64,000 nucleotides of DNA, from positions 1 through 64,000 of the forward strand of contig NZ_LMFA01000004.1 of assembly GCF_001426565.1 (NCBI RefSeq), given 5' to 3'. Position numbers and translations under genes: made by a program. Shown one piece after another: positions 9,186 through 18,631 of this stretch (the first letter of the stretch is position 1; every line of letters starts with the position of its first letter). The notes under the pieces were generated by a model. It was given only the letters and a program-made list of their open reading frames with translations. It was not told the origin of the DNA and made no database searches. This DNA is from Rhizobium sp. Root482 (GTDB lineage: Bacteria; Pseudomonadota; Alphaproteobacteria; Rhizobiales; Rhizobiaceae).

Positions 9186-9848
9186 ATGCGCATTCGCAAT
9201 GCCCTGATGCTGTGCAGCCTCGCGACAACCCTCGTTTTGACCGGTTGCTCGACCTCGCCGATCTCTCCCACCGGCGAAAAAGTAGCAACCAACCAGATTT
9301 TCAGCAGCGGCTACGGACCCGTCGAGGATCACGGCTATGCACTGCCAGCGATCCCGATCAACAAGGTCAACCAGAAATTCCATCGCCAGATCGTCGATTA
9401 TGCGACGGACGAGAAGCCCGGCACGATCGTCGTCAATACGCCGAACCGCTTCCTCTATTTCGTGCTGCCGCGCGGCAAGGCCGTTCGCTACGGCATCGGC
9501 GTCGGCAAGTCCGGCTTTGCCTGGGAAGGCCGCGCCTATGTGGCCTGGAAGCAGGAATGGCCGACCTGGCATCCGCCGAAGGAAATGGCCGTGCGCAAGC
9601 CGGACGTCGCCCAATATGTCGAAAAGGGCATGGGTCCCGGCCTTCGCAATCCGCTCGGCGCCCGCGCCATGTACCTGTTCAACGACGAAGGCCGCGACAC
9701 GCTGTTTCGCATCCACGGTTCGCCGGAATGGTCCTCGATCGGCACCGCCGCCTCTTCCGGCTGCATCCGCATGATCAACCAGGACATCATCGACCTCTAC
9801 GCCCGCGTCCGCCCGGGCAAGAACACCCACGTTATCGTTCAGCAGTAG
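9186..9848 (+). CDS. L,D-transpeptidase lipoprotein (YkuD domain)
   Basis: A 220-residue exported protein. The N-terminus is a lipoprotein signal (MRIRNALMLCSLATTLVLTG, lipobox LTG-C with Cys21), so the protein should be anchored in the outer or inner membrane facing the periplasm. The YkuD domain spans about residues 75-215 with the catalytic signature IHGSPEWSSIGTAASSGCIR (HxX14-type His, Ser-x-Gly-Cys-x-Arg). Family members form 3-3 cross-links in peptidoglycan or attach proteins to it. Rhizobia typically encode many paralogues, so the specific role is open. A strong terminator follows the stop at 9876-9902, making this a single-gene unit. Confidence 0.92.
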   Translation: MRIRNALMLCSLATTLVLTGCSTSPISPTGEKVATNQIFSSGYGPVEDHGYALPAIPINKVNQKFHRQIVDYATDEKPGTIVVNTPNRFLYFVLPRGKAVRYGIGVGKSGFAWEGRAYVAWKQEWPTWHPPKEMAVRKPDVAQYVEKGMGPGLRNPLGARAMYLFNDEGRDTLFRIHGSPEWSSIGTAASSGCIRMINQDIIDLYARVRPGKNTHVIVQQ

Positions 9849-9875
9849 CCGGATACCGTCTTCATCGCGGTTTTC

Positions 9876-9902
9876 AAATCCCCGGCTTGTCCGGGGATTT
9901 TT
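9876..9902 (+). terminator. Rho-independent terminator of the L,D-transpeptidase gene
   Basis: A perfect 10-bp stem, AAATCCCCGG and CCGGGGATTT, with a five-base loop, followed by T residues. It lies 28 bases after the upstream stop codon. Confidence 0.85.
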
Positions 9903-9943
9903 GATTCTTGCAGGGATGAGCGGAGATGATTTTTTCGCGCAAT

Positions 9944-10085
9944 CCCTTCTCCCCTCAGGGAGAAGGTGCCCGAAGGGCGGATGAGGGGGCCGAAGTTCAC
10001 TACAAAACAAGTCGCGCCGGCTTGCGCCGTCGCCCCCTCATCGCCTCGCTCTGCTCGGCACTTCTCCCCGCTGGGGAGAAGAGGG
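9944..10085. repeat. RIME-like intergenic palindromic repeat, copy A
   Basis: Two palindromic modules (around CTTCTCCCC..GGGAGAAGG at 9947-9966 and CTTCTCCCC..GGGGAGAAG at 10061-10082) flank a central spacer, with the characteristic flanking words GGCGGATGAGGGG and CCCCTCATCG. The right half is the reverse complement of the left half of the copy at 17145-17284, so copies A and B lie in opposite orientations. Structure and location between convergent genes match rhizobial intergenic mosaic elements (RIME). The equivalence to a published subtype is by resemblance only. Confidence 0.75.
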
Positions 10086-10119
10086 AGTGCGTGGCGAGCC
10101 CATCATTACGGCATCAAGG

Positions 10120-12300
10120 CTACGCCGCCCGGCTGGCCTTCAGTTCCAGCCTGCGGCGATGCAGGACCGGCTCGGTATAGCCATTCGGCTGTTCGCGACC
10201 CTTCAGGACCAGTTCGAGCGCCGCCTGGAAGGCGATCGAGCCGTCGTAATTGCCGGCCATCGGCGAATAAGCGGGATCGCCGGCATTCTGCGCATCGACG
10301 ACGGCTGCCATGCGCTCCATCGTTTCGACCACCTGCTTTTCCGTGACGATGCCGTGATGGAGCCAGTTGGCCATGTGCTGGGCCGAAATGCGCAGGGTGG
10401 CGCGATCCTCCATCAGGCCGACATCGTTGATATCGGGAACCTTGGAGCAGCCGACGCCCTGGTCGATCCAGCGCACGACATAACCGAGAATGCCCTGCGC
10501 ATTGTTGTCGAGTTCGCGCTGGATTTCCCCGGCGGTCCAGTTCGGCCGCGAGGCGACGGGAACGGAGAGAATATCGCTTAAGCTGGCACGGGCGCGGCTT
10601 TTCAATCCGGCCTGGACCTTTGCCACATCGACCTTGTGGTAATGCGTCGCGTGCAGGGTGGCTGCCGTCGGCGAGGGAACCCAGGCGGTGTTGGCGCCGG
10701 CCTTCGGATGGGCGATCTTCTGCTCCAGCATCGCCGCCATCAGGTCCGGCATGGCCCACATGCCCTTGCCGATCTGCGCATGGCCGGACAGGCCGCAGGC
10801 AAGGCCGATATCGACATTCCAGTTTTCATAGGCAGCAATCCACGCCGCCTGCTTCATATCGCCCTTGCGGATCATCGGCCCGGCTTCCATGGAGGTGTGC
10901 ATCTCATCGCCGGTGCGATCGAGGAAGCCGGTATTGATGAAGACGACGCGGTCCTTTGCTGCCCGGATGCATTCCTTGAGGTTGACCGTCGTGCGGCGCT
11001 CCTCGTCCATGATGCCCATTTTCAATGTGTTCGGCGCCATGCCGAGCACCTGTTCGACGCGGGCGAAGATTTCATCGGTAAAGGCCACTTCTTCGGGGCC
11101 GTGCATTTTCGGCTTGACGATATAGACCGAGCCTTCCGCCGAATTCATCCGGCGGCCGTTCGGGCCGATATCGTGAAGCGCGATCAGGCCGGTGATCATG
11201 GCATCCATGATGCCTTCGGGAATTTCGCGGCCTTCGCCATCGAGAATGGCCGGATTGGTCATCAGATGGCCGACATTGCGAACCAGCATCAGGGCACGGC
11301 CCTTGAGCGAGAGGCTGGAACCAGCCGGCGCGCTAAAGTCGAGATCCGGATTGAGCCGGCGAATGAAGCTTTTGCCGCCCTTGCTTACCTCCTCCTGAAG
11401 ATCGCCCTTCATCAGGCCCAGCCAGTTGCGATAGACGAGTATCTTGTCCTCGGCATCCACGGCGGCGATCGAATCCTCGCAATCCATGATCGCGGTGATG
11501 GCCGATTCGACGATCAGATCGGAGATATGGGCCGGATCGTCCTTGCCGGTCGGCGCCGATGCATCGATGACGATCTGGATATGCAGATTGTTCTTCTTCA
11601 CGACGAGATGCGACGGCGCATCGGCCGTGCCGCGATAGCCGGCGAATTGTGCGGGATCGGCAAGTCCGATGCTTCCCTTTGCCGTTGAGACTGACAAAAT
11701 GCCACTGTCGATGGCAAAGCCGGTGGCCTCGCTCCAGCGGCCGTCCGCAAGCGGTGCGCTCGCATCGAGGAAATCGCGGGCCCAGGCGATGACCTTTTCG
11801 CCGCGAACCGGATTATAGGCCCGGCCCTTTTCGGCACCGTCGACCTCGGGAATCGCATCGGTTCCGTAAAGCGCATCATAGAGCGAGCCCCAGCGGGCAT
11901 TGGCGGCATTCAGCGCATAGCGCGCATTCATGACCGGCACGACGAGCTGCGGCCCGGCGATCGCGGCGATCTCGGGGTCGACATTGGAGGTCGTGACCGC
12001 AAAATCCGGTCCTTCCGGCAGGAGATAGCCAATCTCTCTCAGAAAGCGCTGATAGGCGTCCATATCCACCGGCGCGCCGTTTTTCCGGTACCAGTCGTCG
12101 AGCTTTTCCTGAAGCGCATCGCGTTTGGCGAGAAGCGTCCGGTTCTTCGGCGCCAGATCGTGCAGGATGGCGGCAAAGCCAGCCAGGAACCGGTCAGCGT
12201 CCACGCCGGTGCCGGGCAGGGCCTCGTTGACCAGGAAATCGAGCAGGCCCGCGTCGAATTTCAATCCGTTCTTTTCAACCCGGTCCATCTGCAACTCCAT
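10120..12300 (-). CDS. glcB: Malate synthase G
   Basis: A 726-residue protein of the long G isoform (E. coli GlcB is 723). It condenses glyoxylate with acetyl-CoA to malate, in glycolate and C2 metabolism. Recognisable segments include [16 protein letters not shown], the [10 protein letters not shown] region, [36 protein letters not shown] and the C-terminal [10 protein letters not shown]. No isocitrate lyase gene is in the window, so it need not be coupled to a local glyoxylate shunt. The ATG sits just downstream of an upstream region containing tandem TTGACAGG words and an interrupted palindrome (12350-12434), likely the promoter and operator. Confidence 0.96.
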   Translation of the reverse strand: MELQMDRVEKNGLKFDAGLLDFLVNEALPGTGVDADRFLAGFAAILHDLAPKNRTLLAKRDALQEKLDDWYRKNGAPVDMDAYQRFLREIGYLLPEGPDFAVTTSNVDPEIAAIAGPQLVVPVMNARYALNAANARWGSLYDALYGTDAIPEVDGAEKGRAYNPVRGEKVIAWARDFLDASAPLADGRWSEATGFAIDSGILSVSTAKGSIGLADPAQFAGYRGTADAPSHLVVKKNNLHIQIVIDASAPTGKDDPAHISDLIVESAITAIMDCEDSIAAVDAEDKILVYRNWLGLMKGDLQEEVSKGGKSFIRRLNPDLDFSAPAGSSLSLKGRALMLVRNVGHLMTNPAILDGEGREIPEGIMDAMITGLIALHDIGPNGRRMNSAEGSVYIVKPKMHGPEEVAFTDEIFARVEQVLGMAPNTLKMGIMDEERRTTVNLKECIRAAKDRVVFINTGFLDRTGDEMHTSMEAGPMIRKGDMKQAAWIAAYENWNVDIGLACGLSGHAQIGKGMWAMPDLMAAMLEQKIAHPKAGANTAWVPSPTAATLHATHYHKVDVAKVQAGLKSRARASLSDILSVPVASRPNWTAGEIQRELDNNAQGILGYVVRWIDQGVGCSKVPDINDVGLMEDRATLRISAQHMANWLHHGIVTEKQVVETMERMAAVVDAQNAGDPAYSPMAGNYDGSIAFQAALELVLKGREQPNGYTEPVLHRRRLELKASRAA

Positions 12301-12349
12301 GAATTAATGCGCGAATAGAAAGTGGCGGCAGTCTCTCACGCTTTCATTG

Positions 12350-12434
12350 CCTGTCAATCCAGAGAAAATGTGAAGGATTGTTTCCGATATGGAATAAATC
12401 CAATGTCCCACCTGTCAATGTGCAACCTGTCAAT
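12350..12434 (-). promoter_or_regulatory. Candidate control region of glcB: three ATTGACAGG repeats and an interrupted palindrome
   Basis: On the minus strand the word ATTGACAGG occurs at 12434-12426, 12419-12411 and 12358-12350. The first two form a 15-bp-period tandem repeat and the third could supply a -35 hexamer (TTGACA) about 55 bases before the glcB ATG. Between them lies an interrupted palindrome at 12375-12401, GGATT-N2-TTCC-N5-GGAA-N2-AATCC. No regulator gene lies next to glcB. Assignment as operator is inference. Confidence 0.4.
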
Positions 12435-14439
12435 GCGCCATTCTGGGCCGCCCGCTGGCGGTTGCCGTGAAACGGGCCTCGACGAGCTTGCGGCTGCCTT
12501 CCACCTCAGGCGCGACGATGTCTTCGCGCAGAATGACGGCCGGCTCTTCAGCGCCATTTTCCCCGGCAAGCGTCAGGGCCGCCGCCCTTGCCCGGTCGCG
12601 CGCCTCGGCAAAGGCCTGGGCTTCATCGAAGAAGCGCAGGCTTGGGCCAGCACCATTTACGATGAAGATGCCCTCGTCCGGGGTTGTCACGAAGATGGTC
12701 ACCGCGGCGCGCACCTGGCCGACGACCGCGCCGACCGCATTGGCCACGCCCGCCTCGGGCGGGATGCAGGACTCTGCGCCCAGCATCTTGGCGATCGCCG
12801 GATAATAGACCGGCGCAGAGGCGCCAAGCCCGACCAGCGGCCGGTCGAGCGCCAGCGAGAAACCGACAATGCCAGGCTCGCGCTTCAGCGCCCGGTCGAT
12901 CGAGAGGGAAACCGCCGGATCGATCGCCGCGCCGTCCTCGGCAAGGCACGAGGTCAGGATCGCCTCGGCCGATTGCCGGGTGAGCCGGGCGGCGATCAGT
13001 TCCGCCAGGTCCTCGGCGCTTTGTGCGATCGGCTGGCCCGATCCGTCGCGGCTGCGCGCCATGAGCTGCGCGCCCAATTGCGCGGCCTCTCGGCTCCACT
13101 GGTCCTGGCGCCCGAGCACATGCATGGCATCCGACGGAGTGAAGCCGCAGATATGGACGAGACCGCGCCCGACGAGCTTGTCCAGCGTCGCCTTTCGCGG
13201 CGTGTTGGCGAGGAGGCTGTCGAGCGGCACCGGCACGGCGCCGATCCGCTCGTAGAGCGCAAGTTCCTGCGGCTGCAGGCCATTGGCCATTTCATCGGGA
13301 AGGCCGGTGCGCACCGCGAAGCGGCCGTCATGCCGGCCGATATGCGCGCTTCGCAGCTGCCGTTCGAGGACCGACAGGACCGTCTCACCATGCTGGAAGG
13401 CCGCCAGGCTGAGCGGCAAAAGACGGCGCGGGCCGAGCTCGATCCGAACCTTGAGGCCGCGGTCGTCGATGCGGACTTCCGAATCGCCGCCAAGTCCGAA
13501 GGTGCGCATGGCGACCGCCTCGACCATGGTGCGGAAACCGCCGACGACGGCGCCATCGCCATCGAGGCGCGGCCGACCCTGGTCGAGCACGGCGACATCG
13601 GTGGTGGTGCCGCCGATATCGGAGACGACAGCATTGTCGAGGCCCGTCAGGTGGCGGGCACCGACCAGGCTGGCAGCCGGGCCGGACAGGATGGTTTCGA
13701 TCGGCCGGAGCCGCGCCTGAGCCGCCGAGATCAGCGCGCCATCGCCGCGCACCACCATAATCGGCACGTCGATGCCGCGCGACTGCAGGAAACCCTCGCA
13801 GGCGCCGATCAGCCGGTCGATCATAGAAACCAGGCGCGCATTGAGGAGCGTGGTCAGCGCCCGGCGCGGGCCGCCCAGCTTCGAGGACAGCTCGTGGCTG
13901 CAGGTGACGGGGAGATGCGATATTTCGCGGATACGATCACGCACCCGCTCTTCATGGGCGGGATTGCGCACCGCGAAATAGCCGGCGACGGCGAAGGAGG
14001 AGACCTCTTTCGCCAATTGCGGCAGGGCCTGGTCGAGCGCCGTCATGTCGAGCAGGGTTTCGCCGCCATGGACATTGTGGCCACCCGGAAGGAAGATCAC
14101 CGGATCGCTGCCGAGCGCATCCTGCAGGCCATCGCGCTTCAGGTCTTCGGGCGAAAAGCCGATCATCACCAGGCCGGCGCGGCCGCCCTGCCCCTCGACC
14201 AGCGCATTGGTGGCGAGCGTCGTCGACAGGGAAACGAGGCCGATGGCGGAGGCCGAGGCGCCCGCCTGATCCAGCACCGCATCGACGGCGCCGGCAATGC
14301 CGACGGAGAGATCATGACGCGTGGTGAGCGCCTTCGACCTGGCGACGACGCCGGCGGTTTCGCTGAAAAGGACGGCGTCGGTATAGGTTCCGCCGGTATC
14401 GATACCGAGGAGAAGATGATCAGACAAGGCAAGGTCCAT
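12430..14439 (-). CDS. Hydantoinase/oxoprolinase family protein (HyuA-type subunit)
   Basis: A 669-residue protein with the N-terminal hydantoinase/oxoprolinase domain (LLLGIDTGGTYTDAVLF at residues 9-25) and the central domain with the ASKHA-type phosphate motif VVSDIGGTTTDVAVLDQG. The family catalyses ATP-dependent opening of cyclic amides such as 5-oxoproline, N-methylhydantoin or, in acetone carboxylase, carboxylation. HyuA enzymes normally pair with a HyuB subunit; none is encoded nearby, so the substrate and even the activity remain open. It is on the same strand as glcB, 129 bases upstream, and they might share a transcript. Confidence 0.85.
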   Translation of the reverse strand: MDLALSDHLLLGIDTGGTYTDAVLFSETAGVVARSKALTTRHDLSVGIAGAVDAVLDQAGASASAIGLVSLSTTLATNALVEGQGGRAGLVMIGFSPEDLKRDGLQDALGSDPVIFLPGGHNVHGGETLLDMTALDQALPQLAKEVSSFAVAGYFAVRNPAHEERVRDRIREISHLPVTCSHELSSKLGGPRRALTTLLNARLVSMIDRLIGACEGFLQSRGIDVPIMVVRGDGALISAAQARLRPIETILSGPAASLVGARHLTGLDNAVVSDIGGTTTDVAVLDQGRPRLDGDGAVVGGFRTMVEAVAMRTFGLGGDSEVRIDDRGLKVRIELGPRRLLPLSLAAFQHGETVLSVLERQLRSAHIGRHDGRFAVRTGLPDEMANGLQPQELALYERIGAVPVPLDSLLANTPRKATLDKLVGRGLVHICGFTPSDAMHVLGRQDQWSREAAQLGAQLMARSRDGSGQPIAQSAEDLAELIAARLTRQSAEAILTSCLAEDGAAIDPAVSLSIDRALKREPGIVGFSLALDRPLVGLGASAPVYYPAIAKMLGAESCIPPEAGVANAVGAVVGQVRAAVTIFVTTPDEGIFIVNGAGPSLRFFDEAQAFAEARDRARAAALTLAGENGAEEPAVILREDIVAPEVEGSRKLVEARFTATASGRPRMAH

Positions 14440-14582
14440 TCGGCTTCATGCCGGCGGGCCGGCTTCAGAGACTTGGGTGATAGGGCATCTTTTAAGGAAA
14501 GGCCATCGCGGCGCCGACATGGACCGTCCGGTGAAGCGACCTCTGCGGCGATCGGATATCCATCAGCAACCGGGCCAGGGCC

Positions 14583-15977
14583 TCAGCGAACCGAAACCCG
14601 CATCGGCAGGCCGCCCCTAGGCTGGGTGGTCAGCCGCTGCACCGGCCAGGGTTTCGTTTCCGGCGTCACGTCGAAGCGGAACCGCTTCATCAGCACGCCG
14701 AGCGCGATCACGGCCTCCTGCAGCGCGAAGGTGGCGCCGATGCAGATGCGCGGGCCGGCGCCGAAGGGCAGATACTGGAAACGATGCAGCTTGTCGCGGT
14801 TTTCCGGCAGGAAGCGCTCCGGCATGAAGGCGCGGGGTTTCTCCCAGTAGAGGGCATGGCGGTGCAGCGTCCAGGGCATGACGAGAACCGAGATCCCCTT
14901 GGGGATATCGACGCGCTCGCCTTGCGGGGAGACCCAGGAATCCGCCCGGATCGCCGCCCGGTTGATCGAGGGCGCCGGCGGATAGAGGCGCATCGCCTCC
15001 TCGAAGGAGGCCCGCACATGCGGCATCAGGCCCAGCCATTCGACGGGCTCGGCGCCGCTCGACAGGACCGCATCGATCTCGGCTTCCATGTTTTCGCGCA
15101 CTTCAGGGGCATTTGCGACGCAATAGAGCGTCCAGGCGAGCGCCCGCGCCGTCGTTTCGTGGCCGGCGCCGATGAAGGTGAGGATATTGTCGGCGATCTC
15201 GTCGGTCGAAAGCCCGTCCGGCCCTTCCAGCTGCAGCAGCAGGGTCAGGAAATCCTGAGGCGCGGCGCCAGGGTCGGTGCGCAGCAGCCGCCGCCTGTTG
15301 TCCATGGTTTTTTCGACGATGGCGTGGAATTCCGCCATCACCCTTGCGCCGCCGATGCGGGTAAGACGCGGCACCCAGGAGGGCGCCAGCAGGATATCCA
15401 TCGGATCGACGCGGCCCATGCGGTGCAGCAGCCGCTCGACGCTCTCGGCAAAGCCCTCGGTCTCGGCGGCGATCTGCCCGGAAAACAGCGTTTCAGACAG
15501 GATGCCATAGGTAAGTTCGGTCATGTCGTTGGCGATATTGACGACAGTGCCGGTTGCGGCCGCCTCGTCATAGCGTGCCGCATATTCCTCACTCTTCGCC
15601 AGCATGCTCGCGGCAAAGCCTTTCGCATGGCGCGGCGTGAACACCGGCGCGATGGCCTTGCGCGAACGCTTCCAGACCGCGCCCTCGGCCGTCAGCAGGC
15701 CATCGCGCAGGATCGGCCGCAGGATGAGACGACGGACCTTCGACATTTCGTAGTTCGAGGCATTCTCGACGAGGATATAGCGGATCAGGTCGGGATCGTT
15801 GACGATGAGGGTGCGCTGGTTGAAGAACCGCGTATCGATGTAGGGCAGCGTATAGGAAGGCTCGCCCCAGAGCTCAAGCGGGTTGCGCATCACCGTGCGG
15901 ATGATCTGGAGCCGTGACGGCGGCACCGTGCGCGGGATCGGCGCCGGCGGCTCGAAGGGTTCGGGTTTCATATCCAT
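14583..15977 (-). CDS. Cytochrome P450
   Basis: A 464-residue soluble-type P450. The I-helix oxygen-activation motif is FIGAGHETTARAL, the K-helix ExxR is EEAMRLYPP, and the heme-binding loop is LPFGAGPRICIGATFALQEA with the Cys thiolate ligand. The frame is open to 16352, but the extra 125 codons are Arg/Ser/Pro-rich and overlap the neighbouring gene, so MDMKPEPFEPP at 15977 is taken as the start. No ferredoxin or reductase gene is adjacent, so electron partners must come from elsewhere. Substrate unknown; the sequence looks like the CYP4/CYP102-related bacterial group rather than camphor-type enzymes, a tentative impression. Confidence 0.92.
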   Translation of the reverse strand: MDMKPEPFEPPAPIPRTVPPSRLQIIRTVMRNPLELWGEPSYTLPYIDTRFFNQRTLIVNDPDLIRYILVENASNYEMSKVRRLILRPILRDGLLTAEGAVWKRSRKAIAPVFTPRHAKGFAASMLAKSEEYAARYDEAAATGTVVNIANDMTELTYGILSETLFSGQIAAETEGFAESVERLLHRMGRVDPMDILLAPSWVPRLTRIGGARVMAEFHAIVEKTMDNRRRLLRTDPGAAPQDFLTLLLQLEGPDGLSTDEIADNILTFIGAGHETTARALAWTLYCVANAPEVRENMEAEIDAVLSSGAEPVEWLGLMPHVRASFEEAMRLYPPAPSINRAAIRADSWVSPQGERVDIPKGISVLVMPWTLHRHALYWEKPRAFMPERFLPENRDKLHRFQYLPFGAGPRICIGATFALQEAVIALGVLMKRFRFDVTPETKPWPVQRLTTQPRGGLPMRVSVR

Positions 15978-16050
15978 CGGCGAACTTTCCCTGTGCTGCC
16001 GCAAACCGGCAGCTTCCATGCCCTCGTCCAGGCAGGACCATGCAGGAAAG

Positions 16051-17001
16051 CTAGAGCAGCGCCTTGAGCTCGGCCAGCTTGTCGTTGACCAGCCAGCCGT
16101 AATAATTTTCCTCGGGCCACTGCACCGCGCCGCCCTTGTTTTTGGCCGCAAGGGCGGCCGCGCGCTGGTCGGGATGGCCGACATTGTAGAGCGTCGCGGT
16201 GATGCCCGGATTGCCGGAAATATCCATACCGGCGATCGACCGGTAGGCTTCGATCGACTGGCGGATCGAGGCGGCCATATAGGCAAGCGATTGGTCGGGG
16301 TCCATGATCGCCTCATAGACCGCTGCGGCTTTGCGCTCGTCGAGACGTTCATATCCCGAGATGCGCGCCACCATGTCCGTCAGGGTCAAGGCCGTCAGCG
16401 GATTGATCTGGCCGAGCCCGAAGGTCTGGCCGGCGAAGAACGGCTGGAAGAATACCGCGCTGAAGCGATTGTCCGGATAGGAGGTGCCGCCGACCGATTT
16501 GCCGCGGAACTGCCGGTCCCAGACGGATTCGCGGCAGGTCCACAGAACATAGGAGCCGGCCTTGCCCGCGCATTTCGAAAACTCCGGTCGCGCGACGAAA
16601 TCGGCGACGCTCTGGCCGTCATAGCCGAACCGAAAACTGTCACCGGCATAGGCCGCAGCCTTGACGTAATAGGACTGCAGCCGGTCATAGGCATCGACAT
16701 TATAGGTGTGCTCGCCGACAATGGCGCCGATCATGTGGATCGGGTCGATGCCATAGGCGCGCGCCGTCGACTTGATCTTGTCCATCAGCTTGCCGTCGCG
16801 GGCGAGCAGATTGTGGACCTTTTCATATTTCGCATCGAACGAGGTCTTGCCGGCCTTGGTGCGGCGCACCGAGGCGCCCGGCACGTTCGGCTGCTCCTGA
16901 AAGCGGTTTCCTTCCGGCACCGTTTTTATGCCGCCCGCCAAGGCGGGGCCGGTGGCGAGAAACATCGCTGCGATGAGAAGCATATGGAAAATGGGGCGCA
17001 C
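16051..17001 (-). CDS. DUF1402 family protein, putative lysozyme-like periplasmic protein
   Basis: About 316 residues with an N-terminal signal peptide (RPIFHMLLIAAMFLATGPALAG). The segment IDPIHMIGAIVGEHTYNVDAYD and the later QTFGLGQINPLTALTLTDMV resemble the catalytic Glu and GLGQIxP-type signatures of lytic transglycosylases, so a peptidoglycan-active role is plausible. It is not established. A GTG start at 17001 is chosen because AGGA lies eight bases upstream and it opens directly into the signal peptide; an ATG lies six codons inside. The open frame to 17046 lacks a ribosome site. Confidence 0.75.
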   Translation of the reverse strand: MRPIFHMLLIAAMFLATGPALAGGIKTVPEGNRFQEQPNVPGASVRRTKAGKTSFDAKYEKVHNLLARDGKLMDKIKSTARAYGIDPIHMIGAIVGEHTYNVDAYDRLQSYYVKAAAYAGDSFRFGYDGQSVADFVARPEFSKCAGKAGSYVLWTCRESVWDRQFRGKSVGGTSYPDNRFSAVFFQPFFAGQTFGLGQINPLTALTLTDMVARISGYERLDERKAAAVYEAIMDPDQSLAYMAASIRQSIEAYRSIAGMDISGNPGITATLYNVGHPDQRAAALAAKNKGGAVQWPEENYYGWLVNDKLAELKALL

Positions 17002-17326
17002 GATCGGTTTCCTGTGGACCTGGCTAAGGCATGCGCCGGCACGCATGCGGCAAAATCATGTCGGAATCATGCCGGCGGACGAAGGTTTAGCGTGCGATCG
17101 TTACAGAGACAACTCGGATGGATTCAGTAGACAGGCCGCGACCTCCCTCTTCTCCCCAGCGGGGAGAAGTGCCGAGCGCATGCGAGGCGATGAGGAGGTC
17201 GGCAAAGCCGGATCCGGAAGACGTTGCCTTCGGCCCCTCATCCGGCGCTTCGCGCCACCTTCTCCCCGGCGGGGAGAAGAGGAGCCGGCCATATGCCCGG
17301 GAATTCTGCAGCTAAGGGTTCCGTCC
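17002..17326. other. Intergenic region between the DUF1402 gene and hslU
   Basis: A 325-bp gap between two minus-strand genes. It is dominated by the RIME-like repeat at 17145-17284. The stretch 17010-17144 should contain the promoter of the DUF1402 gene, but I could not pick convincing -35/-10 boxes. No small ORF with a ribosome site or tRNA-like structure was seen. Confidence 0.6.
17145..17284. repeat. RIME-like intergenic palindromic repeat, copy B
   Basis: Two palindromes, CTTCTCCCC-N4-GGGGAGAAG near 17149-17170 and CTTCTCCCC..GGGGAGAAG near 17259-17279, are separated by about 90 bp containing GGCGATGAGG and GGCCCCTCATCCGG. The copy lies in inverse orientation to copy A at 9944-10085 and shares long near-identical stretches with it. 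It sits just past the hslU stop. Confidence 0.75.
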
Positions 17327-18631
17327 CTACAGAATATAGCGCGACAAATCCGTGTTGGCGGCAAGGTCGCCGACATGGGTTTTTACATAGTCCGCGTCCA
17401 CCTTCAGCGACTGGCCGGACCTGTCGGGCGCCGCATAGGAGATTTCGTCAAGTACCCGCTCCATCACCGTCTGCAGCCGCCGCGCGCCGATATTCTCGAC
17501 GCTGGTATTGAGCTTGACGGCAACATCGGCCAGCGCGTCGAGCGCATCCTCGGTGAAATCAAGATCGACGCCCTCCGTCTCCAGAAGCGCCTTGTACTGG
17601 CGGATCAGGCTCACTTCCGTTTCGGTGAGGATACGGCGGAAATCCTCCTTGGTCAGCGCCTTCAGCTCGACCCGGATCGGCAGGCGACCCTGCAGTTCCG
17701 GCAAAAGGTCGGAGGGCTTCGACACATGGAAGGCGCCCGAGGCGATGAACAGGATATGGTCGGTCTTGACCGGGCCGTATTTGGTCGCAACCGTCGTGCC
17801 TTCCACCAGCGGCAGCAGGTCGCGTTGCACGCCTTCACGTGAAACACCGGCACCCATGCCGCCATCGCGCGCGGCGATCTTGTCGATCTCGTCGAGAAAG
17901 ACGATGCCGTCGTTTTCCGCCGAACGGACCGCCTCGCGCTGGATTTCCTCATTGTCGAGCAGCTTGTCCGACTCGTCGTTGATCAGGACAGCATAGCTTT
18001 CCTTGACGGTGGTGCGCACCTTCTTGGTGCGCTGGCCCATCGCCTTGCCGAACATTTCCGACAGGTTGAGAACACCGATATTGGCGCCGGGCATGCCGGG
18101 GATCTCGAAGCCGCCGGGCGTTGCCGTGTCGGCGATCTCGATGTCGATTTCCTTGTCGTCAAGCTCGTTGGTGCGCAGCTTCTTGCGAAAGCTGTCGCGG
18201 GTCGCAGGCGAGGATGTGGCGCCCACCAGTGCGTCGAGCACCCGTTCCTCGGCGTTCAGATGGGCCTTGGCCTTGACGTCTGCGCGCTTTTTTTCGCGCA
18301 CCAGGCCGATGCCGACCTCGACCAGGTCGCGGATGATCTGCTCGACATCGCGGCCGACATAGCCGACCTCGGTGAACTTGGTCGCCTCGACCTTGATGAA
18401 GGGCGCGCCGGCAAGCTTTGCGAGCCGCCGGGAAATCTCCGTCTTGCCGACGCCGGTCGGGCCGATCATCAGGATATTCTTCGGCATGACCTCGTCGCGC
18501 AACTCGTCCGAGAGCTGCTGGCGGCGCCAGCGGTTGCGCAGCGCGATCGCCACCGCACGCTTGGCGTCGTGCTGGCCGATAATGAACCGATCGAGTTCGG
18601 ACACGATCTCGCGGGGGGAAAATGTGGTCAT
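17327..18631 (-). CDS. hslU: ATP-dependent protease ATPase subunit HslU (ClpY)
   Basis: A 434-residue AAA+ unfoldase that feeds substrates to the HslV peptidase. Walker A is [15 protein letters not shown], the pore loop is in [18 protein letters not shown], Walker B is [11 protein letters not shown], and the C-terminus ends DLSRYIL, the conserved tail that inserts into HslV to activate it. The ATG overlaps the preceding acetyltransferase stop by four bases, indicating translational coupling in an hslV-GNAT-hslU operon. Confidence 0.98.
   Translation of the reverse strand: MTTFSPREIVSELDRFIIGQHDAKRAVAIALRNRWRRQQLSDELRDEVMPKNILMIGPTGVGKTEISRRLAKLAGAPFIKVEATKFTEVGYVGRDVEQIIRDLVEVGIGLVREKKRADVKAKAHLNAEERVLDALVGATSSPATRDSFRKKLRTNELDDKEIDIEIADTATPGGFEIPGMPGANIGVLNLSEMFGKAMGQRTKKVRTTVKESYAVLINDESDKLLDNEEIQREAVRSAENDGIVFLDEIDKIAARDGGMGAGVSREGVQRDLLPLVEGTTVATKYGPVKTDHILFIASGAFHVSKPSDLLPELQGRLPIRVELKALTKEDFRRILTETEVSLIRQYKALLETEGVDLDFTEDALDALADVAVKLNTSVENIGARRLQTVMERVLDEISYAAPDRSGQSLKVDADYVKTHVGDLAANTDLSRYIL

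Noticed and set aside
12322-14850. An 842-codon open frame on the plus strand opposite the HyuA gene
   Set aside because: It is the exact antisense of a gene with clear family motifs; its translation is Arg/His/Asp-rich without any domain signature or ribosome site. High GC creates such shadow frames throughout the window (also 33004-34455 minus and 29726-31525 minus).
15978-16352. N-terminal extension of the cytochrome P450
   Set aside because: The extra 125 open codons are low-complexity Arg/Ser/Pro sequence overlapping the DUF1402 gene on the same strand; the P450 fold starts at MDMKPEPFEPP.
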